Assembly: GCF_024346715.1 (NCBI RefSeq)
Contig: NZ_AP024852.1
Location: 3,534,001-3,598,000 of the forward strand
Direction: 5' to 3'
From: Photobacterium swingsii
GTDB lineage: Bacteria > Pseudomonadota > Gammaproteobacteria > Enterobacterales > Vibrionaceae
DNA: 64,000 nt
How positions within the stretch are numbered: position 1 is the first letter of the stretch; the number at the start of each line of letters is the position of its first letter. Shown here one piece after another: positions 27,096 through 36,924 of this stretch. The translations under genes were made by a program, and so were the position numbers. Below the pieces are notes generated by a model that saw only the letters and a list, made by a program, of their open reading frames with translations, did not search any database and had not been told where the DNA came from.

Positions 27096-27719
27096 ATGAA
27101 CCGTCTTCGCCGCGCTTGGTACCAACATAAATATAAGCACACTCAACATGCTGCCTTATTCCAGCGATACCAAGGTGATGAGCTGGTATCACTCGACTGT
27201 GAAACCACCAGCCTAAATCCGCACCGTGCAGAATTAGTCACCATTGCTGCGACGCGGATCAAAGCCAATCGGATCCTGACCAGCCAATCCATTCACCTGT
27301 CGTTACAAGCGCCATCGAGCCTAGATAGTGCCTCTATTGCCATTCATCAGATCCGCCACCAAGATTTACAGCATGGCCTCGACAATGAGCAAGCGCTAAC
27401 TCAATTGCTCGATTTTATCGGTAACCGCCCACTCGTTGGCTACCATATCCGCTACGATAAAACGATCCTCGATCGCTATTACCAGCAATACTTTGGCTTT
27501 CCACTTCCCAACCCTTTAGTCGAGGTTAGCCATCTGTATCACGAACGGCTCGAACGCTTATTACCTAACGCGTATTACGATTTAAGCCTTGAAGCAATTA
27601 GCCACCATTTAGGGTTACCTGCACCAGAACGCCACGATGCCCTCGAAGATGCCATTACTGCCGCACTCATTTATGTGCGATTAAAGCATGGTGACATGCC
27701 GATGCTCACCTCATCTTGA
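27096..27719 (+). CDS. DnaQ-like 3'-5' exonuclease
   Basis: A 207-residue DEDD-type exonuclease. Exo I is SLDCETTSL (Asp-x-Glu), Exo II is VGYHIRYDKTILDRY, and Exo III is HDALEDAITAALIY (His-x4-Asp), so it belongs to the DEDDh subgroup. It starts shortly after the DUF294 gene, probably in one operon. It is not the replicative DnaQ, which is longer and carries a polymerase-binding tail; its target may be RNA or DNA ends. Confidence 0.88.
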   Translation: MNRLRRAWYQHKYKHTQHAALFQRYQGDELVSLDCETTSLNPHRAELVTIAATRIKANRILTSQSIHLSLQAPSSLDSASIAIHQIRHQDLQHGLDNEQALTQLLDFIGNRPLVGYHIRYDKTILDRYYQQYFGFPLPNPLVEVSHLYHERLERLLPNAYYDLSLEAISHHLGLPAPERHDALEDAITAALIYVRLKHGDMPMLTSS

Positions 27720-28026
27720 TACCTCTACCTTTTCATTGCTTCCACTCAACCTCCCCCCTAAAGCGCCTTACGAGCAACAATCAGATCATTGCTTGCTCAC
27801 CTTTTACAATGAAACAAGCATGTAAACCGCTGAAATAACAATTGATCTGCCTCTCTCATCCTAAAGTCTAATTGTGGCAAATCAGAATCTGAATCAAGTT
27901 AATAACCAGTGAAATAAATAACGAAACAAACGCTGAATACCAATACTGACTAATATCTGTATAGCCATACGACAAGAATATCCCAGCCCAGATAGTGGCT
28001 ACCGATGGGAACACAAGGAGAATAGG
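27720..28026. other. Intergenic region upstream of acs
   Basis: A 307-bp gap between the exonuclease gene and acs. It supplies the acs ribosome binding site (AAGGAG at 28015-28020). It also contains most of a minus-strand open frame with two hydrophobic segments (see 27868-28041). No clear promoter hexamers or terminator for the upstream pair were recognised. Confidence 0.5.
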
Positions 28027-28041
28027 ATGAGTGAGGTTCAT
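27868..28041 (-). CDS. Possible small membrane protein antisense to the acs 5' end
   Basis: A 57-codon frame starting [20 protein letters not shown], with two hydrophobic stretches (about residues 7-25 and 34-55). Its ATG follows AGGG at 5 nt. The first 5 codons overlap the acs start on the other strand; the rest is in intergenic DNA. It resembles no family I recognise. It could be a chance frame; there is no evidence of expression. Confidence 0.25.
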   Translation of the reverse strand: MNLTHPILLVFPSVATIWAGIFLSYGYTDISQYWYSAFVSLFISLVINLIQILICHN

Positions 28042-29976
28042 GTTTACCCTGTCAATCAAGCGATTGCAGACAATGCACACATTACCGATGATAAATACCG
28101 TGAAATGTACCAACAGTCGGTCATTAACCCAGAAGGCTTCTGGCGCGAACACGGTCAAATCCTTGATTGGATTAAACCTTTCTCTAAAGTGAAAAACACC
28201 TCTTTCGATACTGGCCACGTCAGTGTGAATTGGTTTGAAGACGGTACCTTGAATGTATCAGCCAACTGCCTTGACCGTCACCTTGCCACTCGCGGTGATC
28301 AACCCGCCATTATCTGGGAAGGCGACGATCCAACCGATGATGCCACCCTCACCTACAACGAATTACATGAAGAAGTGTGTAAATTCTCCAACGCACTCAA
28401 AAGCCAAGGCGTTCGCAAAGGCGATGTCGTCTGTCTCTACATGCCAATGGTCGCTGAAGCGGCGATTGCCATGCTGGCTTGTACCCGTATTGGTGCCGTC
28501 CATACCATCGTCTTTGGTGGCTTTTCACCTGAAGCGCTGGCTGGGCGTATTATCGACTCTAACGCTAAGGTAGTTGTCACCGCCGATGAAGGTGTTCGCG
28601 CGGGTCGCGCAGTTCCACTCAAGAAAAATGTCGATGATGCGCTGGCCAATGATGAGGTCACCAGCGTTGAAAAAGTGCTCGTCCTAAAACGCACAGGTGG
28701 CAACGTTGAATGGGATAGCGAACGAGATGTGTGGTGGCATGACGCAACAGCCGTGGCTTCTGCCAACTGCGAACCCGAAGAAATGAATGCCGAAGACCCA
28801 CTTTTCATTCTTTATACTTCAGGCTCTACGGGTAAACCTAAGGGCGTGTTACACACCACAGGCGGCTACCTCGTGTATGCTACTATGACCTTTAAATATG
28901 TGTTCGACTATCAAGACGGTGATATCTATTGGTGTACTGCCGATGTAGGTTGGATCACAGGCCACAGCTACTTGGTATACGGACCATTAGCCAATGGTGC
29001 AACCACCCTTTTATTTGAAGGTGTCCCGAACTACCCCAATACCAGTCGAATGAGTGAAGTGGTTGATAAACATAGCGTCAGTATCCTTTATACCGCACCA
29101 ACGGCCATTCGCGCCTTAATGGCGAAAGGGGATGAAGCCATTCAAGGGACATCACGCGCCAGCCTGCGAATTATGGGATCAGTTGGTGAGCCGATTAATC
29201 CAGAAGCATGGGAATGGTATCACCGCACGATAGGTGATAGCCGCTGCCCAATTGTGGATACCTGGTGGCAAACAGAAACTGGTGGGATTTTGATCACCCC
29301 ACTACCAGGCGCTACAGCACTCAAACCCGGCTCAGCTACACGTCCATTCTTTGGGGTACAACCCGCAATTGTCGATAACATGGGTAATATTCTTGAGGGG
29401 GCAACCGAAGGTAACTTGGTGATGATCGATTCATGGCCTGGGCAAATGCGCACCTTATGGGGTGATCATGAACGCTTCGAACAAACCTACTTTTCAACAT
29501 TCCAAGGCATGTATTTTACTGGTGATGGCGCGCGCCGTGATGAAGATGGTTACTACTGGATCACCGGCCGTGTCGACGATGTACTGAATATTTCGGGTCA
29601 CCGTATGGGGACAGCAGAAATCGAATCGGCACTGGTTGCTTTCGATAAAATCGCCGAAGCGGCCATTGTCGGTGTGCCACACGATATCAAAGGCCAAGCC
29701 ATTTACGCTTACATCACCCTCAATGATGGTGAGATCCCAAGTGCTGAGCTGCACAAAGAAGTCAAAGACTGGGTACGAAAAGAAATTGGCCCTATTGCAA
29801 CCCCTGATTTCCTTCACTGGACCGATGCATTACCAAAAACACGTTCAGGCAAAATCATGCGCCGTATTCTGCGTAAAATCGCCACAGGTGACACAGGTAC
29901 ACTCGGGGATACCTCCACACTGGCTGACCCAAGCGTGGTCGATAAGCTAATCGAAGAAAAACAGAAGATCATGTAA
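28027..29976 (+). CDS. acs: Acetyl-CoA synthetase
   Basis: A 649-residue AMP-forming acetate:CoA ligase that converts acetate, ATP and CoA to acetyl-CoA. Signatures are the P-loop-like [20 protein letters not shown], the WWQTETGG adenylate motif, the hinge region [20 protein letters not shown], and [11 protein letters not shown] with Lys609, the residue acetylated by Pat and deacetylated by CobB in relatives. An AAGGAG site lies 6 nt before the ATG. The acetate permease genes often adjacent to acs in this group are not in the window. A terminator follows. Confidence 0.97.
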   Translation: MSEVHVYPVNQAIADNAHITDDKYREMYQQSVINPEGFWREHGQILDWIKPFSKVKNTSFDTGHVSVNWFEDGTLNVSANCLDRHLATRGDQPAIIWEGDDPTDDATLTYNELHEEVCKFSNALKSQGVRKGDVVCLYMPMVAEAAIAMLACTRIGAVHTIVFGGFSPEALAGRIIDSNAKVVVTADEGVRAGRAVPLKKNVDDALANDEVTSVEKVLVLKRTGGNVEWDSERDVWWHDATAVASANCEPEEMNAEDPLFILYTSGSTGKPKGVLHTTGGYLVYATMTFKYVFDYQDGDIYWCTADVGWITGHSYLVYGPLANGATTLLFEGVPNYPNTSRMSEVVDKHSVSILYTAPTAIRALMAKGDEAIQGTSRASLRIMGSVGEPINPEAWEWYHRTIGDSRCPIVDTWWQTETGGILITPLPGATALKPGSATRPFFGVQPAIVDNMGNILEGATEGNLVMIDSWPGQMRTLWGDHERFEQTYFSTFQGMYFTGDGARRDEDGYYWITGRVDDVLNISGHRMGTAEIESALVAFDKIAEAAIVGVPHDIKGQAIYAYITLNDGEIPSAELHKEVKDWVRKEIGPIATPDFLHWTDALPKTRSGKIMRRILRKIATGDTGTLGDTSTLADPSVVDKLIEEKQKIM

Positions 29977-30008
29977 CACTTTTTCTGTCGCTAATTGCAC
30001 CTCCAATA

Positions 30009-30034
30009 AAACCAGACTATTAGTCTGGTTTTCT
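30009..30034 (+). terminator. Terminator after acs
   Basis: Stem AACCAGACTA / TAGTCTGGTT (30010-30019 and 30021-30030) with a following T-rich tract. Confidence 0.85.
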
Positions 30035-30190
30035 TTATTTAAGCCCTTAAAAAGAAAATGTTTTCACTTAAGCGTACCGTATGAAATAAATTTCCAAACA
30101 TAGCCATAATTACCTAACAATAAAGAAAAAGGTTTTACAGCAAACCCACTACAATACCGCCACACTACAATTCACTTACAAGTTTTCAAA

Positions 30191-31096
30191 ATGAAGGATA
30201 CATTCGTTACATCCGCGCTCTTTATTGCGGTTTGTACTATCTGGGGCACAACCTGGATGGCCATGGAAATCGCTGTCGAGTCTGTTCCACCGATCACCGC
30301 AACTGGACTACGCTTTTTAATCTCAGCACCTTGTATTTTATTACTGGCAAAATGTACCGGCGCACCTCTTTGTTTTCCGAAAGGAAAACGAGGATTTATG
30401 TGTGCCGTCGCCGTCTTTTATTTTGCTATCCCTTTCACCTTAATGATTGTGGGCGAACAATATATTTCGTCAGGTCTCGCCTCTATCATCTTTGCCAATA
30501 TGCCTCTGGCCGTGCTCGCCGTCTCTATGCTCAGCTTAGGGCTACGCTTATTGCCTCATCAGCTCGTCGGCCTTGCCGTGGCGATCATCAGCCTATGCCT
30601 GATCTTAAAGAATGAGTTAGATATCGGTGATAATAATGATTACGCTGGCATTGTCGCCTTAGTGACTGCGGTTGCTATCCACGCCGTAATGTATGTCTTT
30701 ACTCAGAAATATGGCCAAGGTATTCAAGTGCTAACCTACAATGCTCTCCCTTCTGCGATGGCTGCCGTGCTATTACTGATTGTTGGCAACCTTTGGGAAC
30801 AGCCACAATGGCACCTCATGACAACCCATTCTATTCAAGCTGTGGGGTATTTAGGCCTGATCGCAAGTGTTGGCGGGATTGTGGCTTACTTTCGCTTAAA
30901 CCAAGTCACGTCACCTTTCACCGCCTCTTTATGCTTTTTAATCTTCCCAATTGTGGCGCTATGCTTGGATGCTTGGCTCAATAACAACCACCTTTCAGCC
31001 TTATCCCAGCAGCTACTCGCGCCGCTCTTTATCGGTATCGTGGTTGCAAAGCTCAGTCGTTTTCCATCAATTCGTGCTCTAGTGCGCAGTAAATAG
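30191..31096 (+). CDS. EamA/DMT-family transporter
   Basis: A 301-residue protein with about ten hydrophobic helices arranged as two EamA repeats. The N-terminal FIAVCTIWGTTWMAMEIAVE and GLRFLISAPCILLL are typical of drug/metabolite exporters related to amino-acid metabolite efflux proteins. It stands alone between the acs terminator and the aroQ promoter region. Substrate cannot be told from sequence. Confidence 0.85.
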   Translation: MKDTFVTSALFIAVCTIWGTTWMAMEIAVESVPPITATGLRFLISAPCILLLAKCTGAPLCFPKGKRGFMCAVAVFYFAIPFTLMIVGEQYISSGLASIIFANMPLAVLAVSMLSLGLRLLPHQLVGLAVAIISLCLILKNELDIGDNNDYAGIVALVTAVAIHAVMYVFTQKYGQGIQVLTYNALPSAMAAVLLLIVGNLWEQPQWHLMTTHSIQAVGYLGLIASVGGIVAYFRLNQVTSPFTASLCFLIFPIVALCLDAWLNNNHLSALSQQLLAPLFIGIVVAKLSRFPSIRALVRSK

Positions 31097-31448
31097 CCAC
31101 CAAAAGCACTATCCTCCCAAAGCCTTTCCTTCAAATATTATCTATGTTCTGATGGAAAGGCTTACTGATAGTCTAAAAACTATGCACTATCATAGATCTA
31201 CCACTCTGTTATCGAGAAGCAGACAATAAGCGAAACATTTGCATATAAGCTGTTTTTTACAACCAGATGACCGCCTGTTTAAATTTAGCAGTGATTAGAC
31301 CAGTATTTTGCTGCTAATTGCGGTGAATTCTCTATAATTGCTCCACAAACACGATTTGGCTGTTTATTTTTGAGCACAAGGAAGTAGTGGTGCAACTTTT
31401 TGCACGTTACTAGAGTTAATCATCAAAAAGAAGTGAGTTAACCCCAAG
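31097..31448. promoter_or_regulatory. Intergenic region upstream of aroQ-accBC
   Basis: A 352-bp gap. It holds AAGCCTTTCC ... GGAAAGGCTT (31120-31129 and 31154-31163, perfect 10-bp arms), then TGATAGT ... ACTATCA (31166-31172 and 31186-31192), a tandem pair of stem-loops after the transporter gene. A perfect -10 box TATAAT lies at 31333-31338; no good -35 is seen at standard spacing. It probably drives aroQ-accB-accC. Confidence 0.55.
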
Positions 31449-31904
31449 ATGTCGACCGTTAAGCGCATTTTACTGATTAACGGACCTAACCTTAATTTGT
31501 TAGGTCTCAGAGAGCCGGGTCATTATGGTCAACAAACATTGGCCCACATCGTGACGGATTTAACAGCCAAAGCGGATGCATTGGATATTCGCCTAGAACA
31601 CATCCAATCAAACGCCGAACACGAACTGATCGATGCCATCCACCAAGCCCACGGTAACGTGGATTTCATCATCATCAACCCAGCCGCTTTCACCCATACC
31701 AGCGTTGCGATTCGTGATGCATTATTGGGGGTTGCGATCCCGTTTATAGAAGTGCACTTATCGAACGTGCATGCACGGGAGCCTTTCCGTCATCATTCCT
31801 ACCTATCAGATAAAGCGGTAGGCGTGATTTGTGGTTTAGGTGCCGACGGTTATGAATTCGCCCTGAATGCTGCGGCTCGCCGCCTGCATCAGAACGCTAA
31901 ATGA
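31449..31904 (+). CDS. aroQ: Type II 3-dehydroquinate dehydratase
   Basis: A 151-residue enzyme of the shikimate pathway that dehydrates 3-dehydroquinate. It has the family start [21 protein letters not shown] with the catalytic Tyr, then [15 protein letters not shown], and [20 protein letters not shown] with the catalytic His. It is placed 20 bp before accB, as in many gamma-proteobacteria, linking aromatic and fatty-acid synthesis genes in one transcript. Confidence 0.97.
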   Translation: MSTVKRILLINGPNLNLLGLREPGHYGQQTLAHIVTDLTAKADALDIRLEHIQSNAEHELIDAIHQAHGNVDFIIINPAAFTHTSVAIRDALLGVAIPFIEVHLSNVHAREPFRHHSYLSDKAVGVICGLGADGYEFALNAAARRLHQNAK

Positions 31905-31924
31905 ACAATATAAGAGAAAGATAA

Positions 31925-32392
31925 ATGGATATTCGTAAGATCAAAAAGCTGATTGAACTAGTTGAAGAATCAGGCATTGCGGAACTAGAAATCTCTGAAG
32001 GTGAAGAATCAGTACGCATCAGCCGTAACGTACCGGCTAGCGCGGTTCCCGCTCAACAGTTCATGGCAGCTCCTGCTGCGGCAACCGTTGCAGCTCCTGC
32101 TCCAGCAGCAGCGCCAGTTGCAGAGGCAGCAGCACCTGCGGCTCCAGCAGAACCAGCGGGTCACAAAGTTCTTTCTCCAATGGTTGGTTCTTTCTACCGT
32201 GCACCAAGCCCTGAAGCAAAAGCATTCGTTGAAGTAGGTCAAACAGTCAATGTTGGCGATACCCTATGTATCGTTGAAGCAATGAAAATGATGAACCAAA
32301 TTCAATCAGACAAAGCCGGTACTGTTGTCGCTATTCTGGCTGAAGACGGCGATGCTGTAGAGTTTGACCAGGCTCTAGTTATCATCGAGTAA
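31925..32392 (+). CDS. accB: Biotin carboxyl carrier protein of acetyl-CoA carboxylase
   Basis: A 155-residue BCCP. An N-terminal helix ([20 protein letters not shown]) is followed by an Ala/Pro-rich flexible linker (about residues 47-78) and a biotinyl domain with the EAMKMM motif; Lys121 is biotinylated. It carries the carboxyl group from AccC to the transcarboxylase. accC follows after 13 bp. Confidence 0.97.
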   Translation: MDIRKIKKLIELVEESGIAELEISEGEESVRISRNVPASAVPAQQFMAAPAAATVAAPAPAAAPVAEAAAPAAPAEPAGHKVLSPMVGSFYRAPSPEAKAFVEVGQTVNVGDTLCIVEAMKMMNQIQSDKAGTVVAILAEDGDAVEFDQALVIIE

Positions 32393-32405
32393 CCACGGGG
32401 ACATT

Positions 32406-33749
32406 ATGTTAGATAAATTAGTTATCGCTAACCGTGGTGAAATTGCACTACGTATTTTGCGTGCATGTAAAGAGCTCGGCATCAAAACAGTTGCCGTGCA
32501 CTCAACCGCTGACCGCGATCTAAAACACGTATTACTTGCTGATGAAACCATTTGTATTGGTCCAGCAAAAGGTACTGAAAGCTACCTAAACATTCCACGC
32601 ATTATCAGTGCGGCTGAAATCACGGGCGCAGTTGCGGTTCACCCTGGTTACGGTTTCCTATCTGAAAACGCGGACTTTGCTGAACAAGTTGAACGCTCTG
32701 GCTTCATCTTTGTCGGCCCTAAAGCTGAAACCATCCGCATCATGGGTGATAAAGTATCAGCGATCAATGCAATGAAAAAAGCGGGCGTACCTTGTGTACC
32801 TGGCTCTGACGGTCCACTGGACGACGATGAAGCACGCAACAAATCATTCGCAAAACGTATCGGTTACCCAGTGATCATCAAAGCCTCTGGTGGCGGCGGT
32901 GGTCGTGGTATGCGCGTTGTTCGCTCTGAAGGTGAACTAAGCGAAGCAATCGCAATGACACGTGCTGAAGCAAAAGCATGTTTCAATAACGACATGGTTT
33001 ACATGGAGAAATACCTAGAAAACCCTCGTCATATTGAAGTACAGGTTCTTGCGGACGGTCAAGGCGGCGCAATCCACCTTGGCGAGCGTGACTGCTCAAT
33101 GCAACGTCGCCACCAAAAAGTCGTGGAAGAAGCACCTGCACCAGGTATTACCGAAGAAATGCGTAAGTACATCGGTGAGCGTTGTTGTCGTGCTTGTGTG
33201 GAAATCAACTACCGCGGTGCGGGTACGTTTGAATTCCTCTACGAAAACGGTGAGTTCTACTTCATTGAAATGAATACCCGTATTCAAGTAGAGCACCCAG
33301 TAACCGAAATGGTCACTGGCGTCGACTTGATCAAAGAACAACTGCGCATCGCAGCAGGTCAACCGCTGTCATTCAACCAAAGCGACATCCAAATCCGCGG
33401 CCATGCGGTTGAGTGTCGTATCAATGCTGAAGATCCAGAGCGCTTTCTACCTTGCCCTGGCAAAATCGAACGTTTCCACTCCGCTGGCGGTATGGGTGTT
33501 CGTTGGGAATCGCACATCTACGCAGGTTACACAGTGCCACCGCATTACGATTCAATGATCGGTAAACTGATCACTTACGGTGAAAACCGTGACGTCGCGA
33601 TTTCGCGTATGCGTAATGCCCTAGCAGAAACCGTTATCGACGGTATTAAAACTAACATCCCGCTACAGCAAGAAATCATGCTGGATGAAAACTTCCAACA
33701 CGGTGGCGCTAACATCCACTACCTTGAGAAGAAATTAGGTCTGCAATAA
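32406..33749 (+). CDS. accC: Biotin carboxylase of acetyl-CoA carboxylase
   Basis: A 447-residue ATP-grasp enzyme that carboxylates biotin on AccB. It starts [20 protein letters not shown]. The ATP-grasp glycine loop is [15 protein letters not shown]; metal and bicarbonate residues lie in [20 protein letters not shown]. Length equals that of E. coli AccC to within two residues. The gene ends the aroQ-accBC operon and is followed by a terminator. Confidence 0.98.
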   Translation: MLDKLVIANRGEIALRILRACKELGIKTVAVHSTADRDLKHVLLADETICIGPAKGTESYLNIPRIISAAEITGAVAVHPGYGFLSENADFAEQVERSGFIFVGPKAETIRIMGDKVSAINAMKKAGVPCVPGSDGPLDDDEARNKSFAKRIGYPVIIKASGGGGGRGMRVVRSEGELSEAIAMTRAEAKACFNNDMVYMEKYLENPRHIEVQVLADGQGGAIHLGERDCSMQRRHQKVVEEAPAPGITEEMRKYIGERCCRACVEINYRGAGTFEFLYENGEFYFIEMNTRIQVEHPVTEMVTGVDLIKEQLRIAAGQPLSFNQSDIQIRGHAVECRINAEDPERFLPCPGKIERFHSAGGMGVRWESHIYAGYTVPPHYDSMIGKLITYGENRDVAISRMRNALAETVIDGIKTNIPLQQEIMLDENFQHGGANIHYLEKKLGLQ

Positions 33750-33770
33750 GCATCACCGCACTTTGCATTG

Positions 33771-33798
33771 AAAAAGGCTGCCTTGGGCAGCCTTTTTG
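33771..33798 (+). terminator. Terminator after accC
   Basis: AAAAAGGCTGCC - TTG - GGCAGCCTTTTT, a perfect stem with a U-run. It closes the aroQ-accBC transcript. Confidence 0.93.
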
Positions 33799-33939
33799 TT
33801 ATTTCAGCGCAGTGAAAACCGCGTCTCTCGTAACTCCACCTTTGCAACCAGAATAACTTTTGCCACAATAACGGCCCTTTATCGGCCAATACTGACGCTT
33901 TGCCGATGAATGACCGATCGAATAACGGGAGATCCCCCC

Positions 33940-34221
33940 ATGAAAACGCTATCAGACCGCTATCGCCAAGCACACCGCGAAGCCAAATGGGCGGTGGGTT
34001 TAGCACTGGCCTATTTCCTTTGGTGGTACGTTTCCGCTTATGCATTTGCTCCAGCCATCACAGACACCGCCATACCTGAGCTGTATTTCGGCTTTCCACT
34101 TTGGTTTTTATTAGCGTGTATCCTTGGCCCCATCATTTTCACCGCGCTATGTGGGCTAATGGTTAAATACATTTATCAAGACATGTCACTAGAGATAGAA
34201 AAAGAGTCGCACCATGAATAG
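33940..34221 (+). CDS. yhdT: YhdT family small membrane protein
   Basis: A 93-residue protein with two membrane helices, starting MKTLSDRYRQAHREAKWAVG. The start at 33940, 8 nt after GGGAG, is preferred over an ATG 30 bp upstream because it matches the YhdT N-terminus. It overlaps panF by 8 bp. YhdT always travels with the pantothenate symporter and may be its small subunit (inference). Confidence 0.92.
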   Translation: MKTLSDRYRQAHREAKWAVGLALAYFLWWYVSAYAFAPAITDTAIPELYFGFPLWFLLACILGPIIFTALCGLMVKYIYQDMSLEIEKESHHE

Positions 34222-35674
34222 CCAACTACTGATCCCCTTGGTGATCTATTTAGTGGCCGTCTTTGCCGTCGCTCTCTTTGCACGACAAAAACGTACCCAA
34301 AGTTCCAATTTCCTCAGTGAATACCTATTAGGCAATCGCAGCATGGGGGGCTTTGTACTTGCCATGACCCTAGCCGCTACTTACGCCAGCGCCAGCACCT
34401 TCATTGGTGGTCCGGGCGCCGCCTATAAAATGGGACTCGGTTGGGTGTTACTCGCCATGATCCAATTACCCGCCGCTTGGCTAACTCTTGGCGTTTTAGG
34501 TAAGAAATTTGCCATTGAAGCGCGCCGCCATAACGCCCTCACTCTCAATGACATTTTATTCGCACGTTATCGCAGCCGCACCGTGGTCATTTTCGCCTCC
34601 TTAGCCTTGTTGTTGGCCTTTTTTGGCACCATGGTAGTGCAGTTTGTCGGCGGAGCTCGCTTACTGCAAACCATGACAGGCTTAAGCTACCAACAGGGGC
34701 TCATGATGTTTGCCGTTACGGTTGGCCTCTACACCACCATAGGTGGGTTTAGAGCAGTAGTCATGACAGACACCATCCAAGGCATCATGATGATCATCGG
34801 GACCATTGCGCTTCTGGTGGGCATTGTTCATGCCGGTGGCAGCGTGGGGGAATTAGTCAATGAACTACATCACATCGATCCTGCGCTCATCACCCCTTTT
34901 GGCCCTGACAACTTCCTCAGCCAACCCTTTATGCTCAGCTTCTGGATCCTCGTCTGCTTCGGTGTGATTGGTTTGCCGCACGCCGCGGTGCGCTGTATGT
35001 CGTATAAAGACAGTGGCTCGCTGCACAAAGGCATGGTGATAAGTACGGCTATGGTTGCCTTCCTCATGCTAGGCATGCACCTTGCTGGCGCTTTGGGGCG
35101 CGCTATCGTGCCAGATATCGCCAGCCCTGACCAAATCATGCCAACCCTAATGATGACTGTCCTTCCTCCTGTGGTTGCTGGTGTGTTTTTAGCTGGGCCA
35201 ATGGCGGCTATTATGTCGACCATCGACTCTCAACTGATCCAAGCCTCCGCGACCCTACTGAAGGATTTGTACCTCAACTACATCAATCCTAAAGCCGCCG
35301 AGAAAGCCGATGCAGAAAAGCGCCTACCTCGACTCTCACTGTGGGTCACGGGTATTTTCTCTGCCTTGGTCTTTGTCGCTGCAATGAACCCACCGGATAT
35401 GTTGATTTGGTTGAATCTATTGGCCTTTGGCGGCATGCAGGCCGTGTTCTTATGGCCGTTAGTGCTAGGACTGTATTGGAAGAAAGCCTCGGCCATTGGC
35501 GCGTTAGCCTCAATGTTCACGGGCTTAACCACCTACGCGAGTTTGGCTATCCTAAAGCCAGACATGGGGGGCGTCCACGCGATTGTACCGACCCTAGCGA
35601 TTGGGTTAGTCGCATTTGTGGCTGGTAGCCTCGCGAAACCGGTGATGGCAAGCGAACCACCACAGACAGCGTAA
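34214..35674 (+). CDS. panF: Sodium/pantothenate symporter
   Basis: A 486-residue protein of the sodium:solute symporter family with about 13 membrane helices. It has the family segments SNFLSEYLLGNRSMGGFVLA, AATYASASTFIGGPGAAYKM and GPMAAIMSTIDSQLIQASAT. It imports pantothenate, the vitamin precursor of coenzyme A. It is coupled to yhdT by overlap and ends before a terminator. Confidence 0.95.
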   Translation: MNSQLLIPLVIYLVAVFAVALFARQKRTQSSNFLSEYLLGNRSMGGFVLAMTLAATYASASTFIGGPGAAYKMGLGWVLLAMIQLPAAWLTLGVLGKKFAIEARRHNALTLNDILFARYRSRTVVIFASLALLLAFFGTMVVQFVGGARLLQTMTGLSYQQGLMMFAVTVGLYTTIGGFRAVVMTDTIQGIMMIIGTIALLVGIVHAGGSVGELVNELHHIDPALITPFGPDNFLSQPFMLSFWILVCFGVIGLPHAAVRCMSYKDSGSLHKGMVISTAMVAFLMLGMHLAGALGRAIVPDIASPDQIMPTLMMTVLPPVVAGVFLAGPMAAIMSTIDSQLIQASATLLKDLYLNYINPKAAEKADAEKRLPRLSLWVTGIFSALVFVAAMNPPDMLIWLNLLAFGGMQAVFLWPLVLGLYWKKASAIGALASMFTGLTTYASLAILKPDMGGVHAIVPTLAIGLVAFVAGSLAKPVMASEPPQTA

Positions 35675-35691
35675 GTCGCCTCATCATCTTT

Positions 35692-35720
35692 AAATAGCAC
35701 CTTATAGGTGCTATTTTTTT
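35692..35720 (+). terminator. Terminator after panF
   Basis: Stem AATAGCACCT / AGGTGCTATT with a 3-nt loop and seven or more Ts. Confidence 0.92.
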
Positions 35721-35864
35721 ATCAAAAACACACCTCTACCCACCTTGCCGCTGCCGCTATCGGCAATTGTTCGAAATTATTCACCACGCAACCAGTGTGG
35801 ATTGTCGAAAATTCATGCTAGACTTCGCTCCCTCAATTTTAGTCAACACAAAAGCGAATACACC

Positions 35865-36749
35865 ATGCCTTGGATTCAAATCAAACTGAACGCAACCGCT
35901 GAAAATGCTGAAGCGATTGGCGATATGCTAATGGAAGAAACTGGCGCGCTATCAGTTACCTTTCTTGACGCACAAGATACGCCAGTATTCGAACCACTAC
36001 CGGGCGAAACACGCCTTTGGGGTGATACGGATGTAATCGGTTTATACGATGCTGAAGCCGACATGGAATTTGTGCTGACAATGTTAAACAACAGTCCACT
36101 GATTGCAGACGATTTTGCTCATAAAATCGAGCAGTTAGAAGATAAAGACTGGGAACGTGAGTGGATGGAAAACTTCCACCCTATGCGTTTCGGTCGTCGC
36201 TTGTGGATCTGCCCAAGCTGGCGTGAAGCACCAGAACCTGACGCAGTCAACGTACTGCTAGACCCAGGTTTGGCATTTGGTACGGGGACTCACCCAACTA
36301 CATCACTGTGTCTTGAGTGGTTAGACGGCCAAGACCTTACGGGCAAAACAGTGATCGACTTTGGTTGTGGTTCAGGCATCCTTGCAATTGCCGCACTGAA
36401 ACTTGGCGCCAAGAAAGTGATCGGTATCGACATCGATCCACAAGCAATTTTAGCCTCACGCGATAATGCTGAACGTAACGGCGTATCAGAGCAGTTAGAG
36501 CTATTCCTACCTCAAGACCAACCTGAAGGCATTCAAGCTGATGTCGTGGTTGCTAACATCCTTGCTGGGCCATTACGCGAGCTATCGCCAGTGATTAAGA
36601 GCCTAGTGAAAGACGGCGGTGACTTGGCCATTTCAGGCGTACTAGAAACACAAGCCGAAGACGTAGCGACCTATTACAGCGATGAAATCGCACTAGACCC
36701 TGTGGCAGTGCGTGAAGATTGGTGTCGTATTTCGGGTCGAAAAGCGTAA
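35865..36749 (+). CDS. prmA: Ribosomal protein L11 methyltransferase
   Basis: A 294-residue SAM-dependent methyltransferase that trimethylates L11, whose gene rplK is at 63183-63611. The start [20 protein letters not shown] matches E. coli PrmA in position and length (293). The SAM motif is [20 protein letters not shown], with the preceding [15 protein letters not shown] loop. An in-frame ATG 120 bp upstream would add a non-family extension in the panF-prmA gap and was not used. Confidence 0.97.
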   Translation: MPWIQIKLNATAENAEAIGDMLMEETGALSVTFLDAQDTPVFEPLPGETRLWGDTDVIGLYDAEADMEFVLTMLNNSPLIADDFAHKIEQLEDKDWEREWMENFHPMRFGRRLWICPSWREAPEPDAVNVLLDPGLAFGTGTHPTTSLCLEWLDGQDLTGKTVIDFGCGSGILAIAALKLGAKKVIGIDIDPQAILASRDNAERNGVSEQLELFLPQDQPEGIQADVVVANILAGPLRELSPVIKSLVKDGGDLAISGVLETQAEDVATYYSDEIALDPVAVREDWCRISGRKA

Positions 36750-36860
36750 TTTACGCCATTCGATAAAATTAAATGCTGGGCGTGCTTGTCTGAAAAACAC
36801 CCAATCGACTGAAAATTAAACAGTTTTGAAAATCAAAACTTAAATGCTCAATTATTGGTC

Positions 36861-36897
36861 TTTTCAGACAGCGAAAAAATGCGTAAAATGCGCGCCC
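36861..36897 (+). promoter_or_regulatory. dusB-fis promoter with GC-rich discriminator
   Basis: TTTTCA (36861-36866), 17 bp, TAAAAT (36884-36889), then GCGCGCCC up to a predicted C start near 36897. A GC-rich discriminator and a C start are hallmarks of the stringently and growth-rate-controlled fis promoter in E. coli. It fixes the dusB start downstream. Confidence 0.75.
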
Positions 36898-36924
36898 TTA
36901 CTGGCACAGTCAGGTGTAGACGTT

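Noticed and set aside
32060..32160. Low-complexity repeat in accB
   Set aside because: It is the Ala/Pro linker typical of the biotin carrier protein.
36844..36924. N-terminal extension of DusB from the upstream ATG
   Set aside because: It lies upstream of the predicted promoter and adds 27 non-family residues.
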